DNA from: Podaxis mareebaensis | Taxonomy: Eukaryota > Basidiomycota > Agaricomycetes > Agaricales > Agaricaceae | Assembly: GCA_018524725.1 (NCBI GenBank) | Contig: JAEUWP010000062.1 | Coordinates: forward strand, 1 to 64,000 | DNA: 64,000 bases | Reading direction: 5' to 3' | Shown here: piece by piece, positions 41,906 through 52,689 of the stretch | Layout of the letters: each line of letters begins with the position of its first letter | Numbering within the stretch: the first letter of the stretch is position 1 | The notes under the pieces: model-generated | Databases searched by the model: none | What the model was told of the DNA's origin: nothing | Seen by the model: only the letters and a program-made list of their open reading frames with translations | Program-made: the position numbers and the translations under genes

Positions 41906-44380
41906 TCATGTCGATCGCGACTGCTTCTTCGCAGTGCCTATCTGTGTATTATTGACCTGAGGAACAAAGTGTTGGGGAAAGATAAGCGCATAAAAGGTAG
42001 GGGTGAAGAACACACCTTCGTCGCAAACCGAAGTGAAGTCAACGATTCATTCAAATGCACAGCCAACGGCGACAAATTCAAAAACATCTACATATTTCAT
42101 CATCAACTCAACAACACCAACGCGAAAAGCGCCTCTGGAAACCACTCACCAAAGTCTTCGAGTTCCCACTCAACGAATTCTGCAGCAAATACGTCAACTT
42201 GGAATTCCTATACGGCACATGCCCCTTCTCCCCCTTCTCATTCTTCTCCCCAAGCGCAGCAATAACATCCCCAAGCGCACTCAAACTCTTATTAATACTC
42301 TGCGTCTCCTTCACCCTCTCTCGATCGGGTAACCCTGCCCCGGGCCCACTTGCAAAACTCACGTTCAACCTCTCACTCCCAGCCAAATCCACGAGATTCA
42401 AACATCCCTCACAGCGTTCACCTGTCCCGCCAACCATTTCTCCGGAATTTTCACCTTCCCCTGGAAGACCAACGTTGACACCAGCTATACGCAGAGTAAA
42501 CACGGAATGGGAACGGGAGGACCGTTCATTCACGAGCGTTGCAGCAACGCTGCGTCGGGAGTGTGCGAGTGCGAGGAGTGAACGGACCTGGGAAGGCGAG
42601 TGGAGGGGTACAACAGTGATATCTGTTACGCGTGTGCTACCGGTTTTAGGATCGTGCTTGATTTCGTGTTTCTTTTTGTCGAATTCGCCTTTGCCGAGGA
42701 GGTCATTGATCGTTTCGTTATACTGAGGGTGCGTGTGGAAAGAGACAAGATGAATGGAGTGGAAGGTGCTAAAGGGGGATCAGACGTACGATTTCGAGGA
42801 ATTGTCCCTCGATAGAGTATTTCCAGCCTTTCGATTTCATTTCTTCCGCGACACGGAAGACTTGATCCACTGCGCGCGGGATCATACCCGCCAGTGCTTC
42901 TGTCTAAATCAACATTCAGAGTATGCACCTATTATAATGAGTTGAACGACGTACTTGGCCTCCCTCCATGGTAAAGGATTTCCCGGATCCCGTCTGCCCA
43001 TATGCAAAGATACACACATTATACCCGTCCATGCAACTTTGGGCCAACAGCGATATCTCCTCAAATACCTCTGCTTGCGTCGCAGAAGGCTCGAACACAC
43101 GGTCGAACGTAAAGTTGTAGACTTCCTTCCGCTCTTGGCCCGTAGCGCTCTCGCTCGTCGAGGACAGTACAATTTCCTTATGATTTTGGCGGTCGGGGAA
43201 GGTCATGTTAGCTTGGGCTTCACGTTTGAGATGTTCAAACTCTTCGGGGGCGGGCATTGAATTCCTTGATGATACAGACGACGGGGACGAGGATGAAAGG
43301 GCTGGGTTGTTGGTAAAGTCGGATGGAAGGATGGGTCGCACACGACAAAATACGCGAATATTGCCCTTGAGTTCTTGCACCATATTATGCAACTTTCTCC
43401 GCACAATCTCGCTCTCCAGGATCTCCTTCTTCAACTCCGCCATTTTCTTCTCGCTACTTTCGAGTTGCAACTGATATTCAGCCACCGTCCTTGCAAAGGC
43501 ATCGTTTTGATCTTGCAACATCGCATTTTTCGCCTGCAAAGCCTGGATCTGTGTCGTAAGCGAGATATGCGCCGTAGACTGCTGCGAAATCGTAGCCTTG
43601 AGCGTTGATACTGTTTCCCTCTCCCTCTCCAAATCACTCCTACACAACCTCAAATCCTCGTTAACCTCCCGCAGCTCCCGATCGCGTTTCTGGAGATCCA
43701 TTTCAAGATCCATAATCTCCCTCGCATGCTTTTTCTTTAGACTCTCGATCTCGTCGGAGGCGTTGACGAGTTCGCGGCGTTGGTTGAGCTCTTGCGAACG
43801 CGCATTTGCAAGTTCGCGGGAGAGGGCGAGGTGGTTGGCTTGCAATTCTGCTACTTTGTTGCGCTCGGCTTCCATATCTGCAGCAAGACGAGCTGCGTCG
43901 GCTGCCCGCGCAGATTCAATCGAAGTGAGTTGTTCCTGGAGCTTATTGAATCGTTTATCGTCTCCGATAGTCTTTCCCCTGGTAAAAGATCCAGAGACAG
44001 TCCTCGTAGGGGGATTCCTCCCAGTGCCACTAGGTGGCTTTGATGCAGGGGCTCGTGTCGGTGGTGCACTCGTCCCTCTCGTCGTCCGAGTCAACGTCGG
44101 AGGTCTTGGCTTCGTCAGCGGTTTTGGTGCTGGTGCCGCCGTCATTCTTGCACCATTAGTTGCGGTGCGCGTGGGTTGTAATGGTCGATTAGGCCTACTG
44201 GCTCCTATAGCGGCTACTTTTCGGGGTTGTTGGGACTCGACGAAGTCCTTGTCCTCCTCCTCCTCCTCCTCGATGATGGCTTTGCGCTTAAGACTGCGCG
44301 TTGTTGATGGCATGGTTGGACCCAGATTTGTGCTGTCCGTTGCTGGCGATGAGCTGCGCAGCCTCGGCAAACGCGACATT
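41906..44380 (-). CDS. Kinesin-14 (C-terminal motor, Kar3/Ncd type)
   Basis: Starts with the ATG at 44,380 ([16 protein letters not shown]). A basic Pro/Thr-rich tail (likely microtubule-binding) is followed by a long coiled coil (from about [16 protein letters not shown] at 43,950 to [10 protein letters not shown]). The kinesin-14 neck runs into the motor: [14 protein letters not shown]. The motor has the P-loop [16 protein letters not shown], switch I NERSSRSH, switch [12 protein letters not shown], and [14 protein letters not shown]. Short introns lie in the motor part, and the last exons give [19 protein letters not shown] and [12 protein letters not shown] before TGA at 41,906-41,908. 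The motor at the C-terminus implies minus-end-directed movement, with roles in spindle assembly and nuclear migration. Confidence 0.92.
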
Positions 44381-44548
44381 TGCTGAGTGAATATTAGGGA
44401 CAAATCCAAATCCGGTAGTCCCGCGAGAATCAACCGGACGCGTCAGATCACGTGATGGTGTCCTCTGCCCTGATATTTTCGTCAATATTACATAATTAAG
44501 ATTTGGCCCCCTGTGATTGCTTTTGCGGGCTGAGTGTTCGCAGTAACC
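44381..44548. promoter_or_regulatory. 168-bp bidirectional promoter of kinesin-14 and Mid1
   Basis: Two palindromic sites stand close together: ACGCGT (44,438-44,443), the MCB site of the G1/S regulator MBF, and TCACGTGA (44,448-44,455), an E-box for bHLH factors. The MCB site is 58 bp from the kinesin start. Use of these sites is inference. Confidence 0.6.
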
Positions 44549-46135
44549 ATGCTGCCCACTGCTCTCCTCTGTCTAATATCCCTTATTTTATCTACAAATG
44601 CACAGACAAGAACTCCACTCTCATTAAACTCCGTCACTTTCTCAAATTCACAATCTTCATTTTCAATTCCTGGCCAGGACGAATTAACAATCACCGTTGC
44701 ACTATGCTCGTCTTCCTCTCCTCGTTTCTTCGTTTCCAACAGTACAAATTCTGCTATAGAACATGATCCAGGGCCTGACGGCGGCGAGGACATATATGAA
44801 ATAAATATACAGGATGGGTTTGGTAGTTGGAAAGGAGCGTTCCCAAGTGGTGGTGTGCTTGCGGTGGATGGCCTACCTCAGGGGGCATCATTTGAAGTTG
44901 GTGTTTCCAATGACAGTGCGTAGACAATACATCCGGCAATTCATTCTCCCTCACCTTGCGCTAGCTCCTCTGCATGAAATTCTACCCTCTGATCCACTGT
45001 TCGGCGACTCGACAAGCAACCAAGCAATACTTTTCTCTCATAGCTTCACAGACCCGCCAATCATCTCGAAACCGCAGTACCCTAACTATACCTTGCCTGC
45101 CGCAGATTCTGCATTATCAGAACCTCCGCCTTCTGCTCCGAATCTTACTCTAATCTTCACCCAAACGTCGGATAAGCCCTTGTTCCGCACTGCATGTTTT
45201 CTCAATTCATCCGCTGTCTCCACGACTGGCACCGTTGTGAACAGCTCGCTGTGGCTGAGAGGCCCTCAGGACGGCTGGCGGAACGAGTGGCTATTAGGCG
45301 GACTGGTTCCCTCAACAAACTATACCGCCTTTGTTATCCAAGACACCCACAAGGTCTCCGGACCTATCAACTTTGTCACAAAATCTGGTATGTCCCCAAC
45401 TAATCCCTCATACTCGCTAGTCACTAACCACACACCGCCTCAGCATCCTTCGCATGCACCCTTGTCCACTCCCTCCCCTACTGTCCCTCCACCACCTATG
45501 CCCTTCCTCTCCCCGCACTCCCAAACACCAACTTCCCAATCTACGATTCTACCACCCTCCCCACCCAAATATCCTCACAACTTCTCGGCGTCCTAACCAA
45601 CTTCACCACGTCCTTGACCACCTTTGCCTGTGGCAGAGATTGGTACTCTCCCCTCGTCGGCTGCGACGACTGCCAACGCGAATATCGCAAATGGCTCTGC
45701 TCCATCATCTTCCCCCGTTGCTCCGAACCCAGCCCATCCAACCCAAATTTCCTTACCCCAAACCCTAGCTCCATCGGCCTTATCAACGCCGGCTCGACGC
45801 CAACACCAACTAAATCGTCGTCATCGCCCACGGGCGCGCCGGCACAGGTGGTCTTCTCGGCTTTGTCCCCTGTACCGTCACAACAAGCCCCTGAGGACCG
45901 ACCCCTACCATATATGAGCGGCGCATTCACAAAACTACTACCATGCATTGAAACCTGCACGGCCGTTGATCGTGCGTGTCCGGCGTTCTTGCGTTTCAGG
46001 TGTCCTTCGGTCAACTTTAATGGGGCGTCGAGTTACGGGTTCGGATATATTGATGGTGCGAATGGGGATGAGCGTGGAGGTGTTACTGGAGCTGCGCAGG
46101 ATCGATGGGGTAATGTGTGGTGTAATCCCGGATGA
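44549..46135 (+). CDS. mid1: Mid1-type stretch-activated calcium-channel subunit
   Basis: Exons 44,549-44,915, 44,966-45,387 and 45,444-46,135 join in phase. A signal peptide (MLPTALLCLISLILSTNAQT) is followed by a long Asn-glycosylation-rich ectodomain with LLGGLVPSTNYTAFV. The Cys-rich C-terminal half includes SFACTLVHSLPYCPSTTYA, FACGRDWYSPLVGCDDC, YRKWLCSIIFPRC and LPCIETCTAVDRACP. Mid1 is the regulatory partner of the Cch1 calcium channel in fungi (NALF/FAM155-related) and supports calcium influx under stress and mating signals. Length (about 490 residues) and Cys pattern fit an intact protein. It shares its promoter with the kinesin gene. Confidence 0.9.
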
Positions 46136-46596
46136 TAATTGGACGTTGACTGTGAGTTGGCGAGCATGGTGCTTTCGTGCTATATCATGGACTTATGGAA
46201 TTAGAAATATTTTATTCGGGGACTTTATGTATTTTATTATTGCATATATGTAATCTAGACGGCAACTAGTGATCGCATATCACCCTCATGACAAATTCAA
46301 CAAGACAGGAAATAGATGCAACATGGACACGGTGCGTTTCTGACGCCAAACATGTTTCTCTTATCAGTCATGTCATCCTTGCTTCTCGTCTATATACGCT
46401 CACTGATCTGCTTTTCCTGCAGGGAAATATTTGGGTGACAAACCTCGTCGGACTGAACGTCATTCTCGGTACCTATTCCTCCCTGATGCGTAGTGCTTAT
46501 ACCGCCAGAATTGCAAAAAGTAAAGACATGTGATCATAATGAACATATTACACATACTACGCCTATTCCAACTCTTGTCACCCCCCCCCCCCTCTT
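46136..46596. other. Convergent intergenic region with a C12 run
   Basis: No gene is recognised. A homopolymer of 12 C (46,581-46,592) lies just before the stop of the next gene and is a likely sequencing weak point. Confidence 0.55.
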
Positions 46597-47568
46597 TCAA
46601 ACTCGATCCGCAAGGGTGGAACCACCCTCACTGCGCCCAAAACCACCATCATCCGCTTGTCCCTGGACACGCTCCTTCAACCACCTCTGCGTCCTAATCA
46701 TCTTCAACTGGAACCCAAATCTGGTCGCAACCCAAGTCTGGTGTAACTTCTCCTTAGGGCTCATCGTCACCTTGTTTTCTCCTCCGCCACCCTCGTCCCC
46801 TCCACTTGCCAGCTCCTCGAAATCCTCACTCTCAAAGGTATCTTCCACAGTGTCCTGGTTGCCTTTCCCTTTACCCTTCCCCCTCCCCCGAGTCTTCATC
46901 AAGACACGCCTCCCAGTCTGTCCATCAATCCTAACAACAGGTTCATCCTCTCCAGCAATCGCATATTGGATCCCGTCACCCACACGCGCGTAACCTTGCA
47001 CAGGAGGATAGTTATACCGAATGGACGGTACAACAGCTGATTCCACATCCGATGATTCAGAGTCGGCATACATTGATTGACTATGTGGAAGGCTGAATGT
47101 TTCCCAATATGCCAAAGGAGGCGATGTCTGTGAGGGTTTCACAGACCGACGATTCCAACTACCATCAGGAGCCATACCCGCATCCAACCGATAACTCGAG
47201 GCTCTTCTATCAGTTGACGGAGGCACCCGACTTTCGAATATAGGCGGAAATGGACGGTGGTCAACATCATGCAAATGGCCTGCGGTGTCGACATAGTGAT
47301 GATACCCGCTCATGACCTTGCTTCCCCCATAGCCGAAATCACTATTCGAGTAAGGACCACTTTGAGCATGGCCATAGCCGACTGCGGATGCTCTGGAAAG
47401 ATAATTTGGATCCATTATCCTCGAAACTTCCCGTACTTCAGCCTCAAGCCTCCGATTCCGAGAGTCTTTGCGTTTACGGGGGTCAAAGATCAGAGTCGAT
47501 GATCTTCGTGGAGTAGTTTGATACACAGAAGAGCTGGTGGTAAACGAGGGGGTGTACGGAGCGGCCAT
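46597..47568 (-). CDS. Hypothetical, largely disordered protein (323 residues)
   Basis: A single open frame from the ATG at 47,568. Composition is rich in Ser, Tyr, Gly, Arg and Pro. Features are an Arg/Lys-rich patch (DPRKRKDSRNRRLEAEVRE) with a possible short helix, a basic run RGRGKGKGKG, an acidic stretch (TVEDTFESEDFEELASGGDE) and a C-terminal helix LHQTWVATRFGFQLKMIRTQ. No known domain is seen. The open length, normal codon use and position between two genes support a real gene, probably nuclear. I do not recognise the family. Confidence 0.65.
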   Translation of the reverse strand: MAAPYTPSFTTSSSVYQTTPRRSSTLIFDPRKRKDSRNRRLEAEVREVSRIMDPNYLSRASAVGYGHAQSGPYSNSDFGYGGSKVMSGYHHYVDTAGHLHDVDHRPFPPIFESRVPPSTDRRASSYRLDAGMAPDGSWNRRSVKPSQTSPPLAYWETFSLPHSQSMYADSESSDVESAVVPSIRYNYPPVQGYARVGDGIQYAIAGEDEPVVRIDGQTGRRVLMKTRGRGKGKGKGNQDTVEDTFESEDFEELASGGDEGGGGENKVTMSPKEKLHQTWVATRFGFQLKMIRTQRWLKERVQGQADDGGFGRSEGGSTLADRV

Positions 47569-48242
47569 TATTAGACGAGTCGCACTGGAGGTCGTCTGCT
47601 CTGGGGGTAAATCGTAACTGGGGCAGTGAGACCTTCATGTTCTTTATTCGAATTTATCTCATCTTCGCCACAAGTGCGTTTCCAAACACCTGCGAGGCTT
47701 GGGACATAGACGGGGGTGCATTGACACAGGCAGAGGAGCGTGTTGGATGTGAAAAGCCTTGCATGGAAACTAGATGGAAAAGTGTGATTTGTAGAGGTGC
47801 GCATCGACTTGGCCGTGATTTCGACGTGACTGAGCGCTTTCGTAGGTCTCCTTCATATGGAATTTAAGTTTGTTGAGGGAAGGTCACGCTTTGGCTCGCG
47901 AGGGACGACGTGATGAAAGCCTCGAGTGAGCGTCTAGGGCCGTGGTTGGTGGTAAGTGATCATTGATCGCGTCTGCGTGGCTTGGACGCACGTCAAGGTG
48001 TGTTATTGGTGATTCAGAATTCCCTACAGAATCTATAATCCATAGGCTGGGGAAAAAGAGGAACGAAGTGTTCAGGTGATTATCGAGTGAATGATTTTTT
48101 AATTCATGCAACACACTGGTATTGTCCGGTAGTATAGAGTGATATATGTCCGAACACAGGTAACAGTCATATTCTAGAGTAATGGTCCGGTATTGAAAAA
48201 TGATATCATTTGCGTAAATAATCGGAAGTTGTCGGTCAACCA
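47569..48242. other. Intergenic, nothing recognised
   Basis: Contains the 5' flank of the hypothetical gene and the 3' flank of the membrane-protein gene. No coding signal is seen. Confidence 0.55.
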
Positions 48243-49641
48243 TTAAACCTCCACGCGTGTTTCATTGAATTCCTCCGATACTGGTTCCAGGCTGCCGCTT
48301 ATGAACGTCGCCTCCGCTGGGTGGCTATGAGTGAACATGATGCCATGGGATACAGTTGAGCCCTCATTCATCCCGGGGAGGTCTGAACGGTGATACGACA
48401 CCATATCAAAGTCGGGATGTGGTGCATTCCTGCCTCCAGTGATCGTGAAGCGGTTGTTTAACAGAACAAGTATGGAATTACTGTACAGCTTGCCGAGGGA
48501 AAGACCGGGAATCATGAATCCATCGGGTGACAGTGACGAGGGTGACATCATTGACGTGGCAGTATATGAGATAGACATTGCAGCTGTTGTTAATCACAGG
48601 CAGTTAGGCAGTTTCAGTATTGAGCTCATGGTAGAAAGATACCTGTTAAAAGTCCTGTTTCGAGCAACAGTCGTTTAACCTTGGTTAGAAGCGCCTGCGT
48701 TGCCCTAGGTGCCCGCTTCAATTGTCTAGAAAGCTGCATCGACGGGTCAGCAAGTTTCAGCGGCCGCGGGTCGGATGGGAGTGGACACAAAACACGTACG
48801 AAAATGACCATGTATACCGTAATGACGATATCGCACAACGCTCCAATCAATCCCCAAACCTGGCAGCATCTCGTATAAGTTGATAATCACCACATCCTCG
48901 CCGCATATGTTAGGTTCTGGCTCACCGCTATGTTCACTAGTACCCCCGCAAATTTTGCCATGTACTCACTGCTAACATTGCAATTATAGGGAATGGCAGC
49001 AGAGATCATACCCGTTATCAATTGGAGAAGGGCTAGCTTGGATTGCATTATTACAATTCCCCTCAGCGATTAACAGGGCCATCGTTACTCACCACAAATA
49101 CAACTATCGTGATGAGCTTATTTCCAGAAATTGTATATATTCGGTGTGCATAGAATAATTGAGCAGCAACAGCAACTGTGCATACCCGGCTGCGTCAGGC
49201 CAAAACGTGGGAGAAGCACCGTAGCAAGAGATAGACATACCAAGTGCGCTGCTGACTGGGATCGTGAACCACATGAATCCAAAACGATGCAAGTCAAAAG
49301 TATGACCATCTGATGTACAGAATAGTATGTAGAAGTCATGAAGAGCAAAGGCTGTTTGCAGGGTCCCGATGACATAGACGAAGTATACGATTGATTTGGT
49401 CAGCCGCCTGTCATTCGGAAAGGCGAGATAGTAAAGATCTAAACACAAGTCAGCAATACTTAAATCACTCACCGACACAGTACATACAGGTCTGGACAGT
49501 TAGGATGCCATAGAGGAGAATGTCTAGACAATAACCAAAAAGCTATATAGCATATCTGTTAGAGATACTATATCTCTGTAGATCCCTTCAGAGCTTGATG
49601 ACACTCACAGCGAGTCCCCATGCTCGGTAAAATTCGGCCAT
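48243..49641 (-). CDS. DUF6534-type multi-pass membrane protein
   Basis: Exon 1 starts MAEFYRAWGLA at 49,641 and joins LFGYCLDILLYGILTVQT, then YLYYLAFPNDRRLTKSIVYF (49,104-49,478 region), FGFMWFTIPVSSAL, AVAAQLFYAHRIYNFWK, KLITIVVFV, LALLQLITGMISAAIP, LIGALCDIVITVYMVIF, TKVKRLLLETG and KLYSNSILVLLNNRF. A soluble tail ends at 48,243. This is the pattern of the basidiomycete DUF6534 family: about seven hydrophobic helices with a cytoplasmic tail, function unknown and sometimes compared to receptors. Introns of 45-65 bp fit. Borders in the 48,800-49,080 part are approximate. The gene lies next to the CpG-poor compartment but is itself CpG-normal. Confidence 0.75.
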
Positions 49642-50008
49642 TTGGAACAAATGCGGGTGGTGTTGTTCACGATCTTCAAGTTGTTATTCTGGGAAAGCGA
49701 AAATGGGCCAAGAGAGTAGGAGATGCTAATGCCAGTACAGAGAAGTCAAAGGAGGCTGCAGCCCTCCGAGCCACAGCAACATATTTGTAGTCTTCCGCCA
49801 AGGTGATGATGAGAAAAGCCATCGCGTTTGCTGTGCAGTCTCTGTATATATAATAATTCCAACTATCAAGGCATCAAGCTTCCATATTCTGATATCAGAC
49901 TGCGCCACAGCATTATCCACCAGCACTGCTGGTGATATGTGATGGTATCAGCTGCGGTTGCACAGTAAATAGGGACACTACACTACATACACAATGGCTT
50001 GACCTGTT

Positions 50009-50275
50009 ACAATCAAACTTTGGGCTGTATGAGTCGGACGTGATGGAGGACCGTGATGGGATTCAATGACATTTTCATTGAGTGCCTTTGCTCTTTTTCT
50101 CCAAATCTTCTGGCTTTTATTGATTCCACCACTGACCTACAAGTGAATTGGGGCATCCATCATCCCAAGCTCTCCTGTCAGCTGGAAAATTGTAGCACAG
50201 AATCAGTTGTGAGTAAATATATTGCATGGCTGGCATCTCTTATTCAAGCTAATGAATAGCAGGAGCATGATATAT
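50009..50275. repeat. Direct repeat A, copy 1
   Basis: Closely matches 50,582-50,830 (shared words include GAGTGCCTTTGCTC, TCTTCTGGCTTTTATTGAT, ACCACTGACCTACAAGTGAA). It marks the left edge of the repeat-rich compartment and still keeps a few CpG. Confidence 0.75.
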
Positions 50276-50335
50276 CAGATGAAAGGCCTCCACAATTCCA
50301 TGATCATGAGCAACTTCTGTGACTGCAACAAGCAT

Positions 50336-50336
<1 letters not shown>

Positions 50337-50367
<31 letters not shown>

Positions 50368-50378
50368 CAACTTTTATT
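50337..50378 (-). repeat. Poly(A) tail of a retroposed sequence (T28 on plus)
   Basis: Read on minus, AATAAA (50,373-50,378) is followed after eight bases by 28 A. This is the 3' end of a reverse-transcribed polyadenylated RNA (LINE, SINE or retrocopy). Its body would extend to the right into 50,380-50,580, where no protein is recognised. Confidence 0.6.
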
Positions 50379-50581
50379 GCAATAGACTAGCTACTACAAA
50401 TGGGTGCACAATAGCAGTCCCAAGAACTGAAACCTAAAAGAAACAGAGATAGGAAAAGAAGAAAGAAGAGGATGGGAGTAAGGGAGCTAGTGACAAGGCA
50501 AACAACCTGAATAAAGAGAGATCATGAACATGAGAGTTAGAGATGAAAGTAAAGAGAAAATAGGAAGATGGAGCTAGCTAA

Positions 50582-50830
50582 CTTTGGGTTGCATGAGGAA
50601 TGTGATGGAGGAGCATGGTGGGATTCAACAATGCTTTCATTGAGTGCCTTTGCTCTTTTTCTCCAAATCTTCTGGCTTTTATTGATTTCACCACTGACCT
50701 ACAAGTGAATTAGGGTATCCATCATCCCAAGCTCTCCAATTAGCTGGAAAATTGTAGCACTGAATCAGTTGTGAATAAATATATTTGACACAGCTGGCAT
50801 CCCTTATTCAAGCTAATGAACAGCAGGAGC
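50582..50830. repeat. Direct repeat A, copy 2
   Basis: Second copy of 50,009-50,275, more CpG-decayed, ending at the edge of the copia LTR. Confidence 0.75.
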
Positions 50831-50833
50831 TTG

Positions 50834-51198
50834 TGTTGATAATGTGAATTACAACATGTGTGCTAACTAGAGTACTACACATGCACAGTGGTTTGTCTAA
50901 CTACTAGCTTGTATCTAAGACTTACAGAGAGTAGAGCTTAGAGCTTAGAGTTGCTTCAGTGAAGACTTAATTTATTGTGTCAAATGTACAGCTCTTATAT
51001 ACAAAATACAGATGGTCCATGAGTGAGTACACATATGCTACAAGTCCTTTGTAGAACATAATAGAGATGAAGCAAACAGCCTTAAAATAATAATAGACAT
51101 TCTGTGAACATCCCTGGATAAGGGCATAAAGCATAAAAATAGATATGAATAGATATGAAGTCTAGAGCATTGTATGGAACATTTGAAGAAGTTTAACA
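50834..51198 (-). repeat. 3' LTR of a copia element
   Basis: 365 bp, read on minus as TGTTAAACTT ... TTATCAACA. A polypurine tract (AAGCAAGAGGGAG, 51,199-51,211) directly precedes it, and a TATATAAG box lies at 50,994-51,001. The RNase H end of a copia pol gene lies just upstream. Confidence 0.75.
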
Positions 51199-51247
51199 CT
51201 CCCTCTTGCTTGTAATGACTTCATTTCTCTTCAGATAATGATTGAAT

Positions 51248-51548
51248 TCAAAAGAACTCAAGACCATAGTCTGGAAGAAACTGTCTAAACTTGGTTGATC
51301 CAAGATTTTTAGTCAAGAGATCTGTGGGATTTTCATTGCCATTGATATGAAGCAGTTCAATATCCTTTGCTTCAATCAAATCTCTGGCATAATGATATTT
51401 GATGTTGATATATTTTGAATGACTTTTGACAGCAGGATTTGATGATAAAAAGAGAAAACTCATATTATCACTGCAAACAGGAATAGGCTTCTGTTTAAAA
51501 CCAAGTTCAGTAAGCATATTCTTTACCCACATTGTCTGAGTGGCACAG
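51248..51548 (-). pseudogene. Ty1/copia RNase H C-terminus (fragment)
   Basis: The minus-strand frame has the copia signature SHSKYINIKYHYARDLIEAK, then NENPTDLLTKNLG and KFRQFL before the stop. It is cut at about 51,548 by the LTR of another element, so only the last ~95 residues of pol are present. The remainder may lie beyond the window. Confidence 0.85.
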
Positions 51549-51808
51549 TGTTATGACCTTTGTATGAACTCAGGTTGCAACTAGGCAAAGACTCAAGGAT
51601 GAGCAAAAGGGGAAGAACTAGTTGGTAAAGCATAAGGAATACAGACATGGTACCTAGGATTTATATACTGATGAGGGAAGAGCTAAGAATAGGTGAAACA
51701 TGAGGATGAGTAAGTGGATGACTAAGGCAGAGTATAGCAAGGGGCTGAAATATAAGCTGAAATAGTAGGCTGAGTAAGTATGACCTAAATATAGATGAGA
51801 CTGTAACA
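51549..51808 (-). repeat. LTR of gypsy element B
   Basis: 260 bp between TGTTATGACC and GACTGTAACA. On minus it follows a polypurine tract (AAGAGGAGGGTGA, 51,809-51,821) and carries TATATAAAT at about 51,659-51,667. Its left flank CACAG could be half of a 5-bp target duplication; the partner is not in view. Confidence 0.7.
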
Positions 51809-52003
51809 TCACCCTCCTCTTAAGGTGTCATGACCACATAAAAATAGTGTAAAGGTCCATGTAAGATGCAACATATTGAGAAGGTGAAATGAGCTAGGAA
51901 ATTCTGGGCTTCTTCAAATGTTAGAGGCTCTCATAGTTAATGAGTGACTTTGCAAGCAATGTCCCTCTTGTTGGGGCCAATGAAGTATTGGTTGGTGGCC
52001 TTC
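51809..52003 (-). pseudogene. 3' internal end of gypsy element B
   Basis: The region just upstream of the element B polypurine tract. Its minus-strand frame (ATNQYFIGPNKRDIACKVTH) is continuous with the frame on the far side of the chromovirus at 61,178 if one cop of the TTCCA duplication is kept. Confidence 0.6.
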
Positions 52004-52008
52004 TTCCA
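52004..52008. repeat. Target-site duplication of chromovirus, left copy (TTCCA)
   Basis: Identical to 61,173-61,177 on the other side of the element. Confidence 0.85.
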
Positions 52009-52655
52009 TGTTATGTAGAGACAGTTTCTACATGTCGTCTCAGTGCGGAGAGATACTGTCCTAAGACACCCCGACACTATTAAGTTCCTAAAGTGGAATG
52101 CCTGTCCGTTCTCTGGAGAGAACTAGAGGCTGGTCGGCAATCTTGCAGGGACTGCCTAGGGAGAGATATGACTTGTAAGGTTACAGGCTACTCTGTAGGT
52201 TTAGCTGTTACGCCAGTTATCCTGTCAAGGCAGGTAGAGCTCTCATGTGGCAAGAAGATAAAGCGGAAGACAGTCCTTGCTATTCTCATGCTATGTACAA
52301 ATGATCGTAAAGCTAAGTTCTACTTACTTTATGAGCTATCTAAATATGAAGGCGATTGCTATTCTATGTGTCCTCAAGGAGAATCTTTGTAGTTACTCCA
52401 GTACTCTAAGTATAGAAGACTGAGCCTGAGGTAAGATGAGATCTTCGGGAGGCAAGCTATTATTACACAACATATCACCGAGCCCAAGTGCTAAACATAG
52501 TACATCTTCAGAAGCTCTGAGGTGGGGCCGAAGTTGCAATGGAAGGCAGGTCAAGATGGATGCTTGGAGTTGGGAGGCAGAGAGGTGGTCGACAAGCAAT
52601 CAGGTGGGAATGCGAAAGAGGCATGGAAGACAGCAGAAACAAGAGGAGTGTAACA
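52009..52655 (-). repeat. Chromovirus 3' LTR
   Basis: 647 bp, TGTTA...TAACA. The TATTTA box on minus lies about 32 bases before the predicted transcript start at 52,314. The 11 bases 52,304-52,314 keep the intact self-primer sequence (AGCTTTACGAT on minus). Confidence 0.92.
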
Positions 52656-52689
52656 TCATCCCCTTTGTATGATCAAACTCCGGATCAAT

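Noticed and set aside
42055..42726. 223-codon open frame on plus
   Set aside because: Antisense of the kinesin motor domain.
43598..44386. 262-codon open frame on plus
   Set aside because: Antisense shadow of the kinesin-14 tail and coiled coil; Ser/Arg-rich composition and no motif.
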